This document shows, one piece after another, positions 20,608 through 30,035 of a DNA stretch of 64,000 nt (position 1 is its first letter; each line of letters begins with the position of its first letter). The position numbers were made by a program, and so were the translations under genes. Source of the stretch: Brevundimonas sp. UBA7506 (GTDB lineage Bacteria; Pseudomonadota; Alphaproteobacteria; Caulobacterales; Caulobacteraceae); assembly GCF_002479495.1 (NCBI RefSeq), contig NZ_DLNQ01000005.1:109203-173202 (forward strand). The letters are read 5' to 3'. The notes under the pieces were generated by a model that saw only the letters and a program-made list of their open reading frames with translations, was not told where the DNA came from and searched no databases.

Positions 20608-21498
20608 ATGAGCCAACCGTCTGAAGCCCTGGGATGGCGCTCTGTCGGCGATCTGGTGGGGAACCATCCCGACGCCCCGGTCGCCCTGATCGGCGCGCCG
20701 CTCAACGAGCGGTCGCTGACGCCGGGCCGCTGCGACCTCGGCCCCAAGACCCTGCGCGCCGTCCTGCCGCGCCTGTCCACCTATGACGTCGAGACGGGGC
20801 TGGAGCTGGAGATCAAGGTCCATGACGCCGGGGACGTGGCGCTGAAGGCCGCCTCGCCGTTTGACGCCTTCGAGCATGTGCGAGACGCGGTGGCGGCTCA
20901 GGCTCACCGGGCCCTGACCATCCTCGTCGGCGGCAACAACGCCATCACCCGGCCCGGCGTCCACGCGTTCGGCCTCGACCGCGTCGGCGTCCTGACGCTG
21001 GATGCTCATTTCGACCTGCGCGACACGGATCAGGGCCTGACCAACGGCAATCCGATTCAGGCTTTGCTGGACGATGGGCTAGACGGCCGTCGCATCAGCC
21101 AGGTCGGCCTTGCCCCCTTCGCCAACACCCGCCGCGCCCATGAAAAGGCCGAGGCCGCAGGCATCAGCGTCCGCACCGCCCGCGAGTGCCGCCAGCGCGG
21201 TCTGGCCACCGTGGTGGTCGAGGAACTGGAGCGCCTGTCGTCCCTGTGCGAGGTCATCTACGTCGACTTCGACATCGACGTCATCGACCGCAGCCAATGG
21301 CCCGCCAGCCCCGGCGCCCGCCCCGGCGGGGTCTCGGTCCACGACTTCTTCGACGCCGCCCGCGCGATTGGGGCCTGTCCCAAGGTTCGGGCCGTCGACC
21401 TGACCGAATACGACCCGTCGCTCGAAGTCGGCGACCTCGGCTCTCTGACTGCCGGACGCTGGTTCTGTGAAATCCTCAGCGGAGTCGCCGCGCGATGA
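20608..21498 (+). CDS. hutG: Formimidoylglutamase (arginase-fold HutG)
   Basis: 296 residues from the ATG at 20608, which has AAAGGA at 20593-20598; an ATG at 20599 overlaps the hutC stop. It would hydrolyse N-formimidoyl-glutamate to glutamate and formamide. The ureohydrolase fold is clear: DAHFDLRD and DFDIDVID supply Mn ligands. The first metal motif reads GGNNAIT where arginases have GG(D/E)HS, so one usual His ligand is Asn. The C-terminal VDLTEYDPS is family-like. No hutF is seen, fitting the one-step route. Confidence 0.87.
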   Translation: MSQPSEALGWRSVGDLVGNHPDAPVALIGAPLNERSLTPGRCDLGPKTLRAVLPRLSTYDVETGLELEIKVHDAGDVALKAASPFDAFEHVRDAVAAQAHRALTILVGGNNAITRPGVHAFGLDRVGVLTLDAHFDLRDTDQGLTNGNPIQALLDDGLDGRRISQVGLAPFANTRRAHEKAEAAGISVRTARECRQRGLATVVVEELERLSSLCEVIYVDFDIDVIDRSQWPASPGARPGGVSVHDFFDAARAIGACPKVRAVDLTEYDPSLEVGDLGSLTAGRWFCEILSGVAAR

Positions 21499-21506
21499 TC
21501 TCCCTT

Positions 21507-21644
21507 TCCGCTCATCCCCGCGGAGGCGGGGACCCAGTGCTTTGGCTTGTAGACGCAGCCATTGAGATTGTGCGTTCGACTATCCTGAAACCTCTGCGCC
21601 TCGCTGGACAGAACTGGGTCCCCGCCTCCGCGGGGATGAGCGGA
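21507..21644. repeat. Palindromic repeat element with 32-bp arms between hutG and hutI
   Basis: The left arm (21507-21538) and right arm (21613-21644) are perfect inverse complements, TCCGCTCATCCCCGCGGAGG and onward through GGGACCCAGT, around a 74-bp interior. The element fills nearly all of the hutG-hutI gap. The right end supplies the GGAG that serves as the hutI Shine-Dalgarno. Its structure fits a dispersed non-autonomous repeat of REP or MITE type. No transposase is encoded. Confidence 0.75.
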
Positions 21645-21652
21645 GAAAACTG

Positions 21653-22867
21653 ATGATCCTCGCCGACCGCCTCATCACCGACTGCCACGTCGCCGCCATG
21701 ACCGAGGGCGGCGCCCCCTATGGCGCGATCGAGGACGCCGCTATCCTGATCCTGGACGGGCGCATCGCCTGGGTCGGGCCGCGCGCCGACCTGCCTGTGC
21801 ACAAGGCTGTGGAAACCGACCGTCTGGAGGGCCGCTGGGTCACGCCGGGCCTGATCGACTGCCATACCCATCTGGTCTTCGGCGGCGACCGTTCGGGCGA
21901 GTTCGAGCGGCGGCTGGAGGGCGCCACTTATGAGGAGATCGCGCGCGCCGGGGGCGGCATCGTCTCCTCGGTCAAGGCGACGCGCGAGGCCAGCGAGGAC
22001 GAGCTATACGCCTCGGCCTGCAAGCGTCTGGAGGGGCTGAAGGCCACCGGAGTCACCACGCTTGAGATCAAGTCCGGCTATGGTCTGGACCACGACAGCG
22101 AGTTGAAGATGCTGCGTGTCGCCCGCCGCATCGGGAAGGATGCCGGGGTGCGGGTCCGCACCTCCTACCTGGGCCTGCACGCCGTCCCGCCCGAGCATAA
22201 GGCGGACCGCGCCGCCTATGTGGACAAGGCTGTGGATGAATTTCTGCCGGCCGCCCACGCCGAGGGTCTGGTCGATGCGGTCGACGCCTATTGCGAGCCC
22301 ATCGCCTTCACCACGGACGAGGTCGCCCGCCTGTTCGACAAGGCCGAGCAACTGAGTCTGCCGGTCAAGCTGCATGCCGATCAGTTGTCGGACGGCGGCG
22401 GCGCGGCCCTGGCCGCGCGCTATCACGCCCTGTCCGCCGACCACATCGAGCACACCACCGAGCCGGGGGTTCAGGCCATGGCCGAGGCGGGTGTCGTCGC
22501 GGTCCTGCTGCCGGGCGCCTTCCTGATGCTGCGCGAGACCAAGGCGCCGCCGGTGGCCCTGCTGCGCCAGCACGGCGTTCGCATGGCGGTGGCGACCGAC
22601 TGCAATCCCGGCACCTCGCCTGTCGCCTCGATGACAGCTGCGCTGAACCTGGCCTGCGTCCAGTTCCGCCTGACCCCGGAAGAAGCCATCGCCGGCGCCA
22701 CCCGCAACGCCGCACGCGCCCTGGGATTGCAGGACGAGGTCGGGACCATCGAGCCGGGCAAGGCCGCCGACCTTGCCGTCTGGGACATCACCCGCCCGGC
22801 TGAGCTCTGCTACTGGCTGGGCGCGCCCCTGCTGCATCGACGCTACGTCGGTGATGAAATCACCTAA
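21653..22867 (+). CDS. hutI: Imidazolonepropionase
   Basis: A 404-residue amidohydrolase that opens 4-imidazolone-5-propionate to N-formimidoyl-L-glutamate. Metal-site motifs are present: [12 protein letters not shown], the later KLHADQ and the TDCNPGT loop. EIKSGYGLD is characteristic of the family. Third gene of the plus-strand hutCGI unit, with its ribosome-binding site inside the end of the palindromic element. Confidence 0.97.
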   Translation: MILADRLITDCHVAAMTEGGAPYGAIEDAAILILDGRIAWVGPRADLPVHKAVETDRLEGRWVTPGLIDCHTHLVFGGDRSGEFERRLEGATYEEIARAGGGIVSSVKATREASEDELYASACKRLEGLKATGVTTLEIKSGYGLDHDSELKMLRVARRIGKDAGVRVRTSYLGLHAVPPEHKADRAAYVDKAVDEFLPAAHAEGLVDAVDAYCEPIAFTTDEVARLFDKAEQLSLPVKLHADQLSDGGGAALAARYHALSADHIEHTTEPGVQAMAEAGVVAVLLPGAFLMLRETKAPPVALLRQHGVRMAVATDCNPGTSPVASMTAALNLACVQFRLTPEEAIAGATRNAARALGLQDEVGTIEPGKAADLAVWDITRPAELCYWLGAPLLHRRYVGDEIT

Positions 22868-22925
22868 AAGTTGCATTTCATAGTTATGCTAATCTAAGGT
22901 TGTTGGCGGGGGAGGCCGACAATCC

Positions 22926-25900
22926 ATGGATGCAGACGACTTCATTCGCCGCTGGTCAGAGGCGCCGATAAGCGAGCGCGCCCACTATCAGACCTTCATC
23001 GCACAGTTGTGCCGCCTGATCGGCGTTGCGGCGCCGGATGACGAGCGGACAGGCGACCTCGACTACTGTTTCGAGCGCCCGGTGAAGTTCTTGCACGAGG
23101 ACGGCGGCAGCCACCCCGGCTATATCGACTGCTACCGGCGCGGCGCCTTCGTGCTGGAGGCCAAGCAGTCGGGCAAGCGCGGGGCGGGCGGGCCGCTGGA
23201 CCCGCAGCCCCAACTGGCCTTGTTCGGCGGACGCGGGCGCAGGGTTTCGCCGCCGCCGACGCACACGCTTGAGGCTCTGATGCGCAACGCCAAGCGTCAG
23301 GCCGAGAACTACGCCAAGGCCCTGGATGAATGGCCGCCCTTCATCATCGTCGTGGACGTGGGGCGAGCCATCGAGCTGTGGTCCGACTTCGGGCGGCAGG
23401 GCAAGGCCTATGTCCCGTTCCCCGACCGCGCACGCTATCGCATCGAGATGGCGCAGTTGCGCGACGAGGCGGTGCGGCATCGGCTGAGGCGGGTCTGGTC
23501 CGATCCGATGAGCCTGGACCCGGCCGCTCGCGTGGCTGAGGTGACGACCGACATCGCCGCCCGTCTGGCCTGGTTGGTGCGCTCAATCGGCGGGCGGGTT
23601 CCGGCTGGCCAGGATGGACGGCCTGATTCAGTGGCCAAGGCGGCGCGGGCCAACCAGACGGCCCTGTTTGTCATGCAGTGCATTTTCGCCATGTTCGCCG
23701 ACAGCGTCGGCCTGATCGAGGACAAGGGGTTCCGGCGCTTCCTGGAAAGCTATCGCGGCCACGCCGATCAGTTCCATCTGGGGGCGGGTGACTTCTTTCG
23801 GCGCATGGACGAGGGCGGGCATTGCTCGGCCATTCGCCAGACCCTGCGCCGGTTCAACGGGGGCCTCTTTCGCCATGCTGCGGCCCTCCCGATCACGGAA
23901 GACGAACTCGAGGCCCTGATCGCCGCCGCCCGGCGCGATTGGGCGTCCGTCGAGCCGGCGATCTTCGGCGCCCTGCTGGAGCAGGCTTTGGCGCCGGACG
24001 AGCGGTCTGAACTCGGCGCCCACTACACGCCGCGTGCTTTTGTCGAGCGCCTGGTCGAACCGACGATCATGGAGCCTTTGCGCGCCGATTGGGAGGCCGC
24101 CGAGGGCAGCGCGCTGGGCCTCTATGCGGCAGGCGACCAGAAGGCCGCGCGCAAGTTGGTGCGTGATTTCCACCGCGATCTATGCCGGATCCGCGTGCTG
24201 GACCCGGCCTGCGGCACCGGTAACTTCCTCTATGTCGCCATGGGCATGATGAAGGAGCTGGAAGGCGAGGTCCTGGCGGTCCTGGCCGAGATGGGCGAAG
24301 CGCAGGGATTGTTGGCGCTGGACGGTCATACGGTCAGTCCTGAACAGTTCTGGGGACTGGAGAGGAACGCCTACGCCGCCTGGATCGCCGAGATGGTGAT
24401 GTGGATCGGCTATCTGCAGTGGCATTTCCGGGTCTATGGCGACGCCAAGCCATCGGAACCGATCCTGCGCAACTTCGAGAAGATCCGGCAAACGGACGCC
24501 CTGCTGTCGTGGTCGCGTGAGGAGTTGGTTCGCGACGCCGCAGGGCGGCCTGTCACGCGATCGAGGCCTCGACGCCCGAATGACGGGGCGCCGGTGTTGT
24601 TCGTCGCGGACCATGATGAGCGGGAGGTCGTGCGCCTGATCGATCCGCGTTCGACGCCATGGCCGGACGTGCATTTCATCATCGGCAACCCGCCCTTCAT
24701 CGGCGGCAAGGACCTGAGGCGCGAACTGGGCGACGGCTACGTCGACGCCCTGTGGCATGTGCGCCAGGGGCGGTTCCGCTCAGCCGACCTGGTGACAGCC
24801 TGGTGGGATCGGGCGGCGGACATCCTGACGGAGAAGGGCTCCAGCCTGCGCCGCTTCGGCTTCATTACCACCAACTCGATCACCCAGACCTTTTCGCGGC
24901 GTGTTCTGGAACATCACCTGAAGGGCACGCCGCCGATGCGGCTAGTCTTCGCGATCCCGGACCATCCCTGGATCAAGGGCGGGGATCGCGCCGCCGTCCG
25001 GATCGCGATGACCGTGGCCGAACGCGGCGAGGCGCAAGGTCAAGGCAGGCTTTTGACTGTTGTCTCGGAGGCGGGCCTGCACACCGACGCGCCCGAGATC
25101 GTCTTCGCGGAGGCGCGCGGCGCGATAGCGGCGGACCTGACCGTGGGGGTGGACGTGACCGAGGCTGTAGAACTGAAGGCCAACGCTCTGCTGTGTTCGC
25201 CGGGGGTCAAGCTACATGGCGCGGGCTTTATCGTCGCGACGGATCGGGCGGCGGCCCTGCTGTCCGCGTCCGACATGGAGGCGGTCTCGCCGATCCGCGC
25301 CTATCGCAACGGTCGGGATCTGGCGGACCGACCGCGGGGGGGGAAGGTCATCGACCTGTTCGGTTGGGAGGAGGCGGAGGTGCGGCGGCGGCACCCGGCT
25401 ATCTTTCAGCACCTGCTGGAGACGGTGAAGCCCGAGCGCGACCGCAACAACCGCCCCTCTTACCGCGACAACTGGTGGGTCTTTGGCGAGCCGCGCCGCG
25501 AGTTGCGCCCGGCGCTTGAGGGGCTGGAGCGCTATATCGCCACGGTCGAAACCGCCAAGCATCGGTGGTTCCGGTTTCTCGAGGCGGACATCCTGCCCGA
25601 TAATCGGCTGATCTGTATGGCGTCGGATGACGCGGCTGTTCTGGGCGTCCTGTCGTCGCGATTGCATGGTGACTGGGCGCTGGCGCAGGGCGGGACGCTG
25701 GAAGACCGTCCTGTCTATACGAAAGGCCCCTGTTTTGACGCCTTCCCGTTCCCCGACCTTTCGGGGCGAGCCAGAGCCGAGATCGCGATCCTGGCGGATG
25801 AGATCGACGCTCTGCGAGCCCAGGTGCTGGAGCGGCACGATTTCCTGAGCATGACCGGCCTCTACAATGCTCGGGCGCGGTGGGCGGCCGACGGGACGCT

Positions 25901-26399
25901 GACCGAGGCGGAGCGCGCCATGCATGAGGCCGGCTGCATCGGCCTGTTGGATCACTTGCATCGACGTCTCGATGCGGCGGTGCTGTATGCGTATGGCTGG
26001 CCCGCCGACCTCCCGGCACAGGAGGCCGTGACGCGCCTTGTCGCCCTGAACCGCGAGCGGGCGGTGGAGGAGGGGCGCGGCGAGGTGCGGTTCCTGCGGC
26101 CTGACTTCCAGGCCGGGCGCGTGAAGACCTCCCGTCGCGCGGTGCAGGTCGAGGCGAATCTCGACGTCGCCGCCAGCTTGCCGCTCTTGCCCGAGGCGCC
26201 AGGGCCCATGGCTTCCGCCCTGCTAAACGCGTTGAGGCAGGAAGGCATGCCGGTCGGTCCCCGCGCTCTGGCGGCGCGGTTCAGCGGCCGTCGCGGGCGG
26301 CGGATGGAGGATCGCATCGAACAGACCTTGGCGGTTCTTGCCGTGGCCGGCTCGGTGCAGCGCACTCCGGACGGATGGTTCACCCCGCGTCGGGTGTGA
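22926..26399 (+). CDS. Type IIG restriction-modification enzyme (MmeI-like nuclease-methyltransferase)
   Basis: A 1157-residue single-chain R-M candidate. The N-terminal PD-(D/E)xK nuclease site is Asp68 in GYIDCY with Glu78 and Lys80 in VLEAKQ. A helical linker follows, then a gamma-class amino-methyltransferase with SAM motif I DPACGTGNF (about 425-435) and catalytic motif IV NPPF (about 586-590). The C-terminal ~450 residues would hold the target-recognition domain. This order matches MmeI-type enzymes, which methylate adenine and cut at a distance. No separate R, M or S gene is nearby. Alternative: a methyltransferase with an inactive nuclease. Confidence 0.8.
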   Translation: MDADDFIRRWSEAPISERAHYQTFIAQLCRLIGVAAPDDERTGDLDYCFERPVKFLHEDGGSHPGYIDCYRRGAFVLEAKQSGKRGAGGPLDPQPQLALFGGRGRRVSPPPTHTLEALMRNAKRQAENYAKALDEWPPFIIVVDVGRAIELWSDFGRQGKAYVPFPDRARYRIEMAQLRDEAVRHRLRRVWSDPMSLDPAARVAEVTTDIAARLAWLVRSIGGRVPAGQDGRPDSVAKAARANQTALFVMQCIFAMFADSVGLIEDKGFRRFLESYRGHADQFHLGAGDFFRRMDEGGHCSAIRQTLRRFNGGLFRHAAALPITEDELEALIAAARRDWASVEPAIFGALLEQALAPDERSELGAHYTPRAFVERLVEPTIMEPLRADWEAAEGSALGLYAAGDQKAARKLVRDFHRDLCRIRVLDPACGTGNFLYVAMGMMKELEGEVLAVLAEMGEAQGLLALDGHTVSPEQFWGLERNAYAAWIAEMVMWIGYLQWHFRVYGDAKPSEPILRNFEKIRQTDALLSWSREELVRDAAGRPVTRSRPRRPNDGAPVLFVADHDEREVVRLIDPRSTPWPDVHFIIGNPPFIGGKDLRRELGDGYVDALWHVRQGRFRSADLVTAWWDRAADILTEKGSSLRRFGFITTNSITQTFSRRVLEHHLKGTPPMRLVFAIPDHPWIKGGDRAAVRIAMTVAERGEAQGQGRLLTVVSEAGLHTDAPEIVFAEARGAIAADLTVGVDVTEAVELKANALLCSPGVKLHGAGFIVATDRAAALLSASDMEAVSPIRAYRNGRDLADRPRGGKVIDLFGWEEAEVRRRHPAIFQHLLETVKPERDRNNRPSYRDNWWVFGEPRRELRPALEGLERYIATVETAKHRWFRFLEADILPDNRLICMASDDAAVLGVLSSRLHGDWALAQGGTLEDRPVYTKGPCFDAFPFPDLSGRARAEIAILADEIDALRAQVLERHDFLSMTGLYNARARWAADGTLTEAERAMHEAGCIGLLDHLHRRLDAAVLYAYGWPADLPAQEAVTRLVALNRERAVEEGRGEVRFLRPDFQAGRVKTSRRAVQVEANLDVAASLPLLPEAPGPMASALLNALRQEGMPVGPRALAARFSGRRGRRMEDRIEQTLAVLAVAGSVQRTPDGWFTPRRV

Positions 26400-26435
26400 T
26401 GCTAGCGTTCGCTTCTGGAATCGGGGGCGGAAGGC

Positions 26436-28022
26436 ATGACGCATTCACAGACGGATGTCGTCATCCTGGGCGGGGGGCATAACGGGCTGGTCTGCGCCTA
26501 CTATCTGGCGCGGACCGGGCTGAAGGTGACGGTGCTGGAACGGCGCGGCGTCGTTGGCGGGGCGGCGGTGACCGAGGAATTCCATCCCGGCTTCCGCAAC
26601 TCGACCGCCAGCTACACCGTCAGCCTGCTGAACCCGCGCGTCATCGCCGACATGGAACTGGCCCGACATGGCCTGCGTGTGGTGGAGCGCCGGGCGGCCA
26701 ACTTCCTGCCCTTCGACGATGGGCGCTACCTGCTGACCGGCGAGGGGCGGACCCAGGGCGAGGTCGCCAAGTTCTCCACTCGCGACGCCGAACGCCTGCC
26801 CGAGTATGAGGCGCGGCTGGAGACGGTCGCCGCCATCCTGCGCGACCTGATCCTGACCACCCCGCCCAACGTCGTGGAGGGCGGCTGGCTGGCGGCCCTA
26901 CCCGAAATGCTGAAGGCGGCCTCGCTGGGTCGGCGGGTCTCGGGGCTGGGTCTGGCGGCGCAGCGCGACCTGCTGGACCTGTTCGCCAAGTCGGCGGGCG
27001 ACTGGCTGGACGGCTGGTTCGAGAGCGATCCGATCAAGGCCCTGTTCGGCTTCGACAGCGTGGTCGGCAACTACGCCAGCCCCTATACGCCCGGCTCGGC
27101 CTATGTCCTGCTGCACCATGTCTTCGGCGAGGTGAACGGCAAGAAGGGGGCCTGGGGCCACGCCATCGGCGGCATGGGGGCCATCACCCAGGCCATGGCC
27201 GCCGCCTGCGCCGAGCAGGGCGTCGACATCCGGTTGGACGCCTCCGTCGTCGAGGTTATGACCGAGCGGGGCAGGGCGGTCGGGGCTGTGACCGAGGCGG
27301 GCGACGTCATTCGCGCAAGCGCCGTCGTCTCCAATCTGCACCCGCGTCTGCTGTTCGACCGGCTGGTGGATCCGGCCGTGGTCCCGGCGGACTTCACGGA
27401 GCGGATGAGCCGCTACGCCTCGGGCTCCGGCACCTTTCGCATGAATGTCGCCCTGTCCGAACTGCCGCGTTTCACCGCCTTGCCGCAGGCGGGGGATCAT
27501 CTGACGGCGGGCATCATCATCGCCCCGACGCTCACCTATATGGACCGCGCCCACGCCGAGGCGCGGCTGAACGGCTGGTCGTCAAAGCCCATCGTCGAGA
27601 TGTTGATCCCCTCGACCCTGGACGACAGCCTGGCCCCGGCGGGACAGCACGTCGCCAGCCTGTTCTGCCAGCACGTCGCGCCCGATCTGGCGGACGCGCA
27701 TCGCGACACGGTGGCCGACCTGATGATCGAGACGGTCGAGGGCCATGCGCCGGGATTCAAGGCCTCGGTGATCGGGCGGCTGGCGCTTGGGCCGCGCGAT
27801 CTGGAGCGGCGCTTCGGCCTGATCGGCGGCGACATCTTCCACGGGCGGTTGACGCTGGATCAGCTGTTCAGCGCCCGGCCGGTGCTGGGCCACGCCGATC
27901 ACCGGATGCCGGTGCCAGGCCTCTATCTGTGCGGCTCGGGCGCTCATCCGGGCGGCGGCGTCACCGGCGCGCCGGGCCACAACGCAGCGCGCGCCGTGCT
28001 GAAGGACATCAAGCCGCGCTGA
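26436..28022 (+). CDS. Phytoene desaturase-like FAD-dependent oxidoreductase
   Basis: A 528-residue flavoprotein with an N-terminal Rossmann motif (VILGGGHNGLVCAYYLAR) and the downstream VLERRGVVGGAAVTEE of the CrtI/PYROXD2 group. The C-terminal LYLCGSGAHPGGGVTGAPGH closes the FAD site. Bacterial members of this group are often called phytoene desaturases, but no carotenoid genes are adjacent, so the substrate is unknown. It ends back-to-back with the response regulator: TGATCA supplies both stops with no gap. Confidence 0.82.
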   Translation: MTHSQTDVVILGGGHNGLVCAYYLARTGLKVTVLERRGVVGGAAVTEEFHPGFRNSTASYTVSLLNPRVIADMELARHGLRVVERRAANFLPFDDGRYLLTGEGRTQGEVAKFSTRDAERLPEYEARLETVAAILRDLILTTPPNVVEGGWLAALPEMLKAASLGRRVSGLGLAAQRDLLDLFAKSAGDWLDGWFESDPIKALFGFDSVVGNYASPYTPGSAYVLLHHVFGEVNGKKGAWGHAIGGMGAITQAMAAACAEQGVDIRLDASVVEVMTERGRAVGAVTEAGDVIRASAVVSNLHPRLLFDRLVDPAVVPADFTERMSRYASGSGTFRMNVALSELPRFTALPQAGDHLTAGIIIAPTLTYMDRAHAEARLNGWSSKPIVEMLIPSTLDDSLAPAGQHVASLFCQHVAPDLADAHRDTVADLMIETVEGHAPGFKASVIGRLALGPRDLERRFGLIGGDIFHGRLTLDQLFSARPVLGHADHRMPVPGLYLCGSGAHPGGGVTGAPGHNAARAVLKDIKPR

Positions 28023-28400
28023 TCAGGCCAGGCTGATGTTCATCGCCTTCATCAGGGCGTCGCGGATGGCGCCTTCGGTAAAGGGTTTCTGGATGGTCGG
28101 ATTGCCGCGCCAGTGTTCGGGAAGGCCAGCCTCGCCATAGCCGGTCGAGAAGACGAAGGGCACGCCGCGCGCCTTCAGCGCCTCGGCCACCGGAAAGACT
28201 TCGCGACCCGCGACGTTGACGTCCAGAAGGGCGGCGTCCAGCCCGCCTTCGGTCGTCGCGGCGCGCAAGCCGTCGTCGATGTTGGATTCCGGCCCCACCA
28301 CGGCGCAGCCCATGTCGTCCAGTATGGTTTCCAGCAGCATGGCCACGAGGGACTCGTCTTCGATCACCAGCACGCGACGGCCCTGCAAAGCGTTGGTCAT
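28023..28400 (-). CDS. Single-domain response regulator
   Basis: 125 residues consisting of one receiver domain: acidic pair Glu14-Asp15, phospho-acceptor Asp in ALLDVNV (about 60), switch Ser in FVFSTGYG (about 85) and Lys in IQKPF (about 104). There is no output domain, so it probably acts through protein contacts or phosphotransfer. Its ATG overlaps the kinase stop by 4 bases (28397-28400), implying coupled translation with its likely partner. Confidence 0.88.
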   Translation of the reverse strand: MTNALQGRRVLVIEDESLVAMLLETILDDMGCAVVGPESNIDDGLRAATTEGGLDAALLDVNVAGREVFPVAEALKARGVPFVFSTGYGEAGLPEHWRGNPTIQKPFTEGAIRDALMKAMNISLA

Positions 28401-29908
28401 GCGGCTTCCTTGCTCAGGGGGATGGTGATCTCGGCGGTGAAGCCGTCGTCGCGATAGTGCATCTGAACCGTGCCCGCCAGATCATGTCGCACATTGCGTT
28501 CGATCAGGCGGCTGCCGAAGCCCCGGCGTTCCGGCTGGGCCACCGACGGTCCGCCGGTCTCGCGCCAGACGATGCCGAGATGCGGATTGGTCTGGTCCGC
28601 GACCGACCAGTCGACCAGCACCCGGCCTTCACCCGGCGACAGGGCGCCATACTTGGCGGCGTTGGTCGCCAGTTCGTGGAAGATCATGCCCAGAGACACC
28701 GCCATGGCGGGGTCCAGCGCGACATTGGGGCCGTTCAGCGTCAGGCGATGCAGGCCGTGGGCCGTCGTTTCGTGCTCCAGCACCTCGCGCAGATCGGCGC
28801 CTTCCCAGTGGCTGCGGGTCAGCAGGTCGTGGGTGTGCGACAGCGACAGGATGCGCGACTGGAAGGTCTCTGCGAACGAACGCGGATCCTCGTGCGAGCG
28901 CGCGGTCTGCATGGCGATCGATTGGACCGTGGCCAGGGTGTTCTTCACCCGATGGTTCAGCTCATCGATCATCAGCTTCTGGCGTTCGGCGGCCAGGACG
29001 GTGTCGGTGACGTCATGGCCCTGGACGAAGACTCCCACGATCTCGCCGCCGTTGTCGCGGATCGGCTGATAGATGAAGTTCAAATACCGGGTGGCCAGGG
29101 CGGCGTCGGGCGTTTGCTGCAATTGCATCGGGCTTTGGCGGCCGTGGAACGGCTCGCCGGTCGCCAGCACCTCGTCGAGAAAGTCGTAATAGCCCTGGCC
29201 CGCCAGTTCGGGCAGGGCTTCGCGGATGGGCTTCCCGACCACGTCGCGATGGCCGATCAACTGGCCATAGGCGCCGTTGTGCAGCTGGATCACGTGCTCC
29301 GGGCCGTTCAACACCGCCACGAACCCCGGCGTCTGCATGAACATGTCGAGCAGTTGTCGCCGCTCGGTCTCCAGCCGGCGATTGTCCGCTTGCACGCTCA
29401 TGGCGCGGCGGAACATCCCGCCGCCGATCAGGCTGTCCAGAGCAGAGGTCGGTTCTTCGGGCCTCAGGCGCCCGACCTGACGGCGCAGCCGCTCCAGTTC
29501 GGTGATGTCGCTGGTGTGCTGCAGGATGTGGGTGACGCGACCCTCGGCGTCCTTGATCGGCGTGTGGGTGCAGCTCCAGTACCGATCGTCATAAATCGTC
29601 GTCCCGTCAGCCTGCGGCACCGGGATGGGATAGTGAAGCACAGCCAGATGATCGGGTTGGCCCGACGCCAGCACCTTTTGGAAGGAGGTCAGAAGCTGAC
29701 GAGCGTTTTCCGTCGCTTCCTTGCCCGGTCCGGCGTCGTATTCCTGCATCACGGGTTGACCCAGCAGGTCCTCGCGCCGCCGATGGGTCACGTCGAGATA
29801 GGCCTGGTTCATTCCCGCATAGCGCAGCTGGGCGTCCAGCAGCATATAGGGGTTGGGCGAGGCGTCGAAAGCGGCGACCAGATCAATTGTTTTGGCGAGT
29901 GTACGCAA
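28397..29908 (-). CDS. PAS-domain HWE-family sensor histidine kinase
   Basis: A 503-residue soluble kinase with two PAS domains (about 10-120 and 180-310) and a C-terminal HWE kinase core. The phospho-acceptor His is in ELNHRVKNTLA, followed by TRSHWEGADLREV, HELATNAAKYGAL (N box) and GFGSRLI. There are no membrane helices, so it senses a cytoplasmic cue. The open start is a TTG at 29908 behind a GGGGGCAAGG stretch; an internal ATG at 29845 is a possible shorter start. It pairs with the overlapping response regulator. Confidence 0.88.
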   Translation of the reverse strand: MRTLAKTIDLVAAFDASPNPYMLLDAQLRYAGMNQAYLDVTHRRREDLLGQPVMQEYDAGPGKEATENARQLLTSFQKVLASGQPDHLAVLHYPIPVPQADGTTIYDDRYWSCTHTPIKDAEGRVTHILQHTSDITELERLRRQVGRLRPEEPTSALDSLIGGGMFRRAMSVQADNRRLETERRQLLDMFMQTPGFVAVLNGPEHVIQLHNGAYGQLIGHRDVVGKPIREALPELAGQGYYDFLDEVLATGEPFHGRQSPMQLQQTPDAALATRYLNFIYQPIRDNGGEIVGVFVQGHDVTDTVLAAERQKLMIDELNHRVKNTLATVQSIAMQTARSHEDPRSFAETFQSRILSLSHTHDLLTRSHWEGADLREVLEHETTAHGLHRLTLNGPNVALDPAMAVSLGMIFHELATNAAKYGALSPGEGRVLVDWSVADQTNPHLGIVWRETGGPSVAQPERRGFGSRLIERNVRHDLAGTVQMHYRDDGFTAEITIPLSKEAA

Positions 29909-30035
29909 CCTTGCCCCCGGCTTCGCTTCCCTAACGCCAGCCAGACAGAAAGGGTGCGTGTTCCTGCCGCAAAAACTTGCAGCTTGTCCAGCGGTGGCGC
30001 TCGCCAGGAGAAATGACGAGTTCTGACATCAGAGG

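Noticed and set aside
22850..22864. GGTGAT-GAA-ATCACC stem at the end of hutI as a terminator
   Set aside because: Short stem inside the coding end without a T-run; probably incidental.
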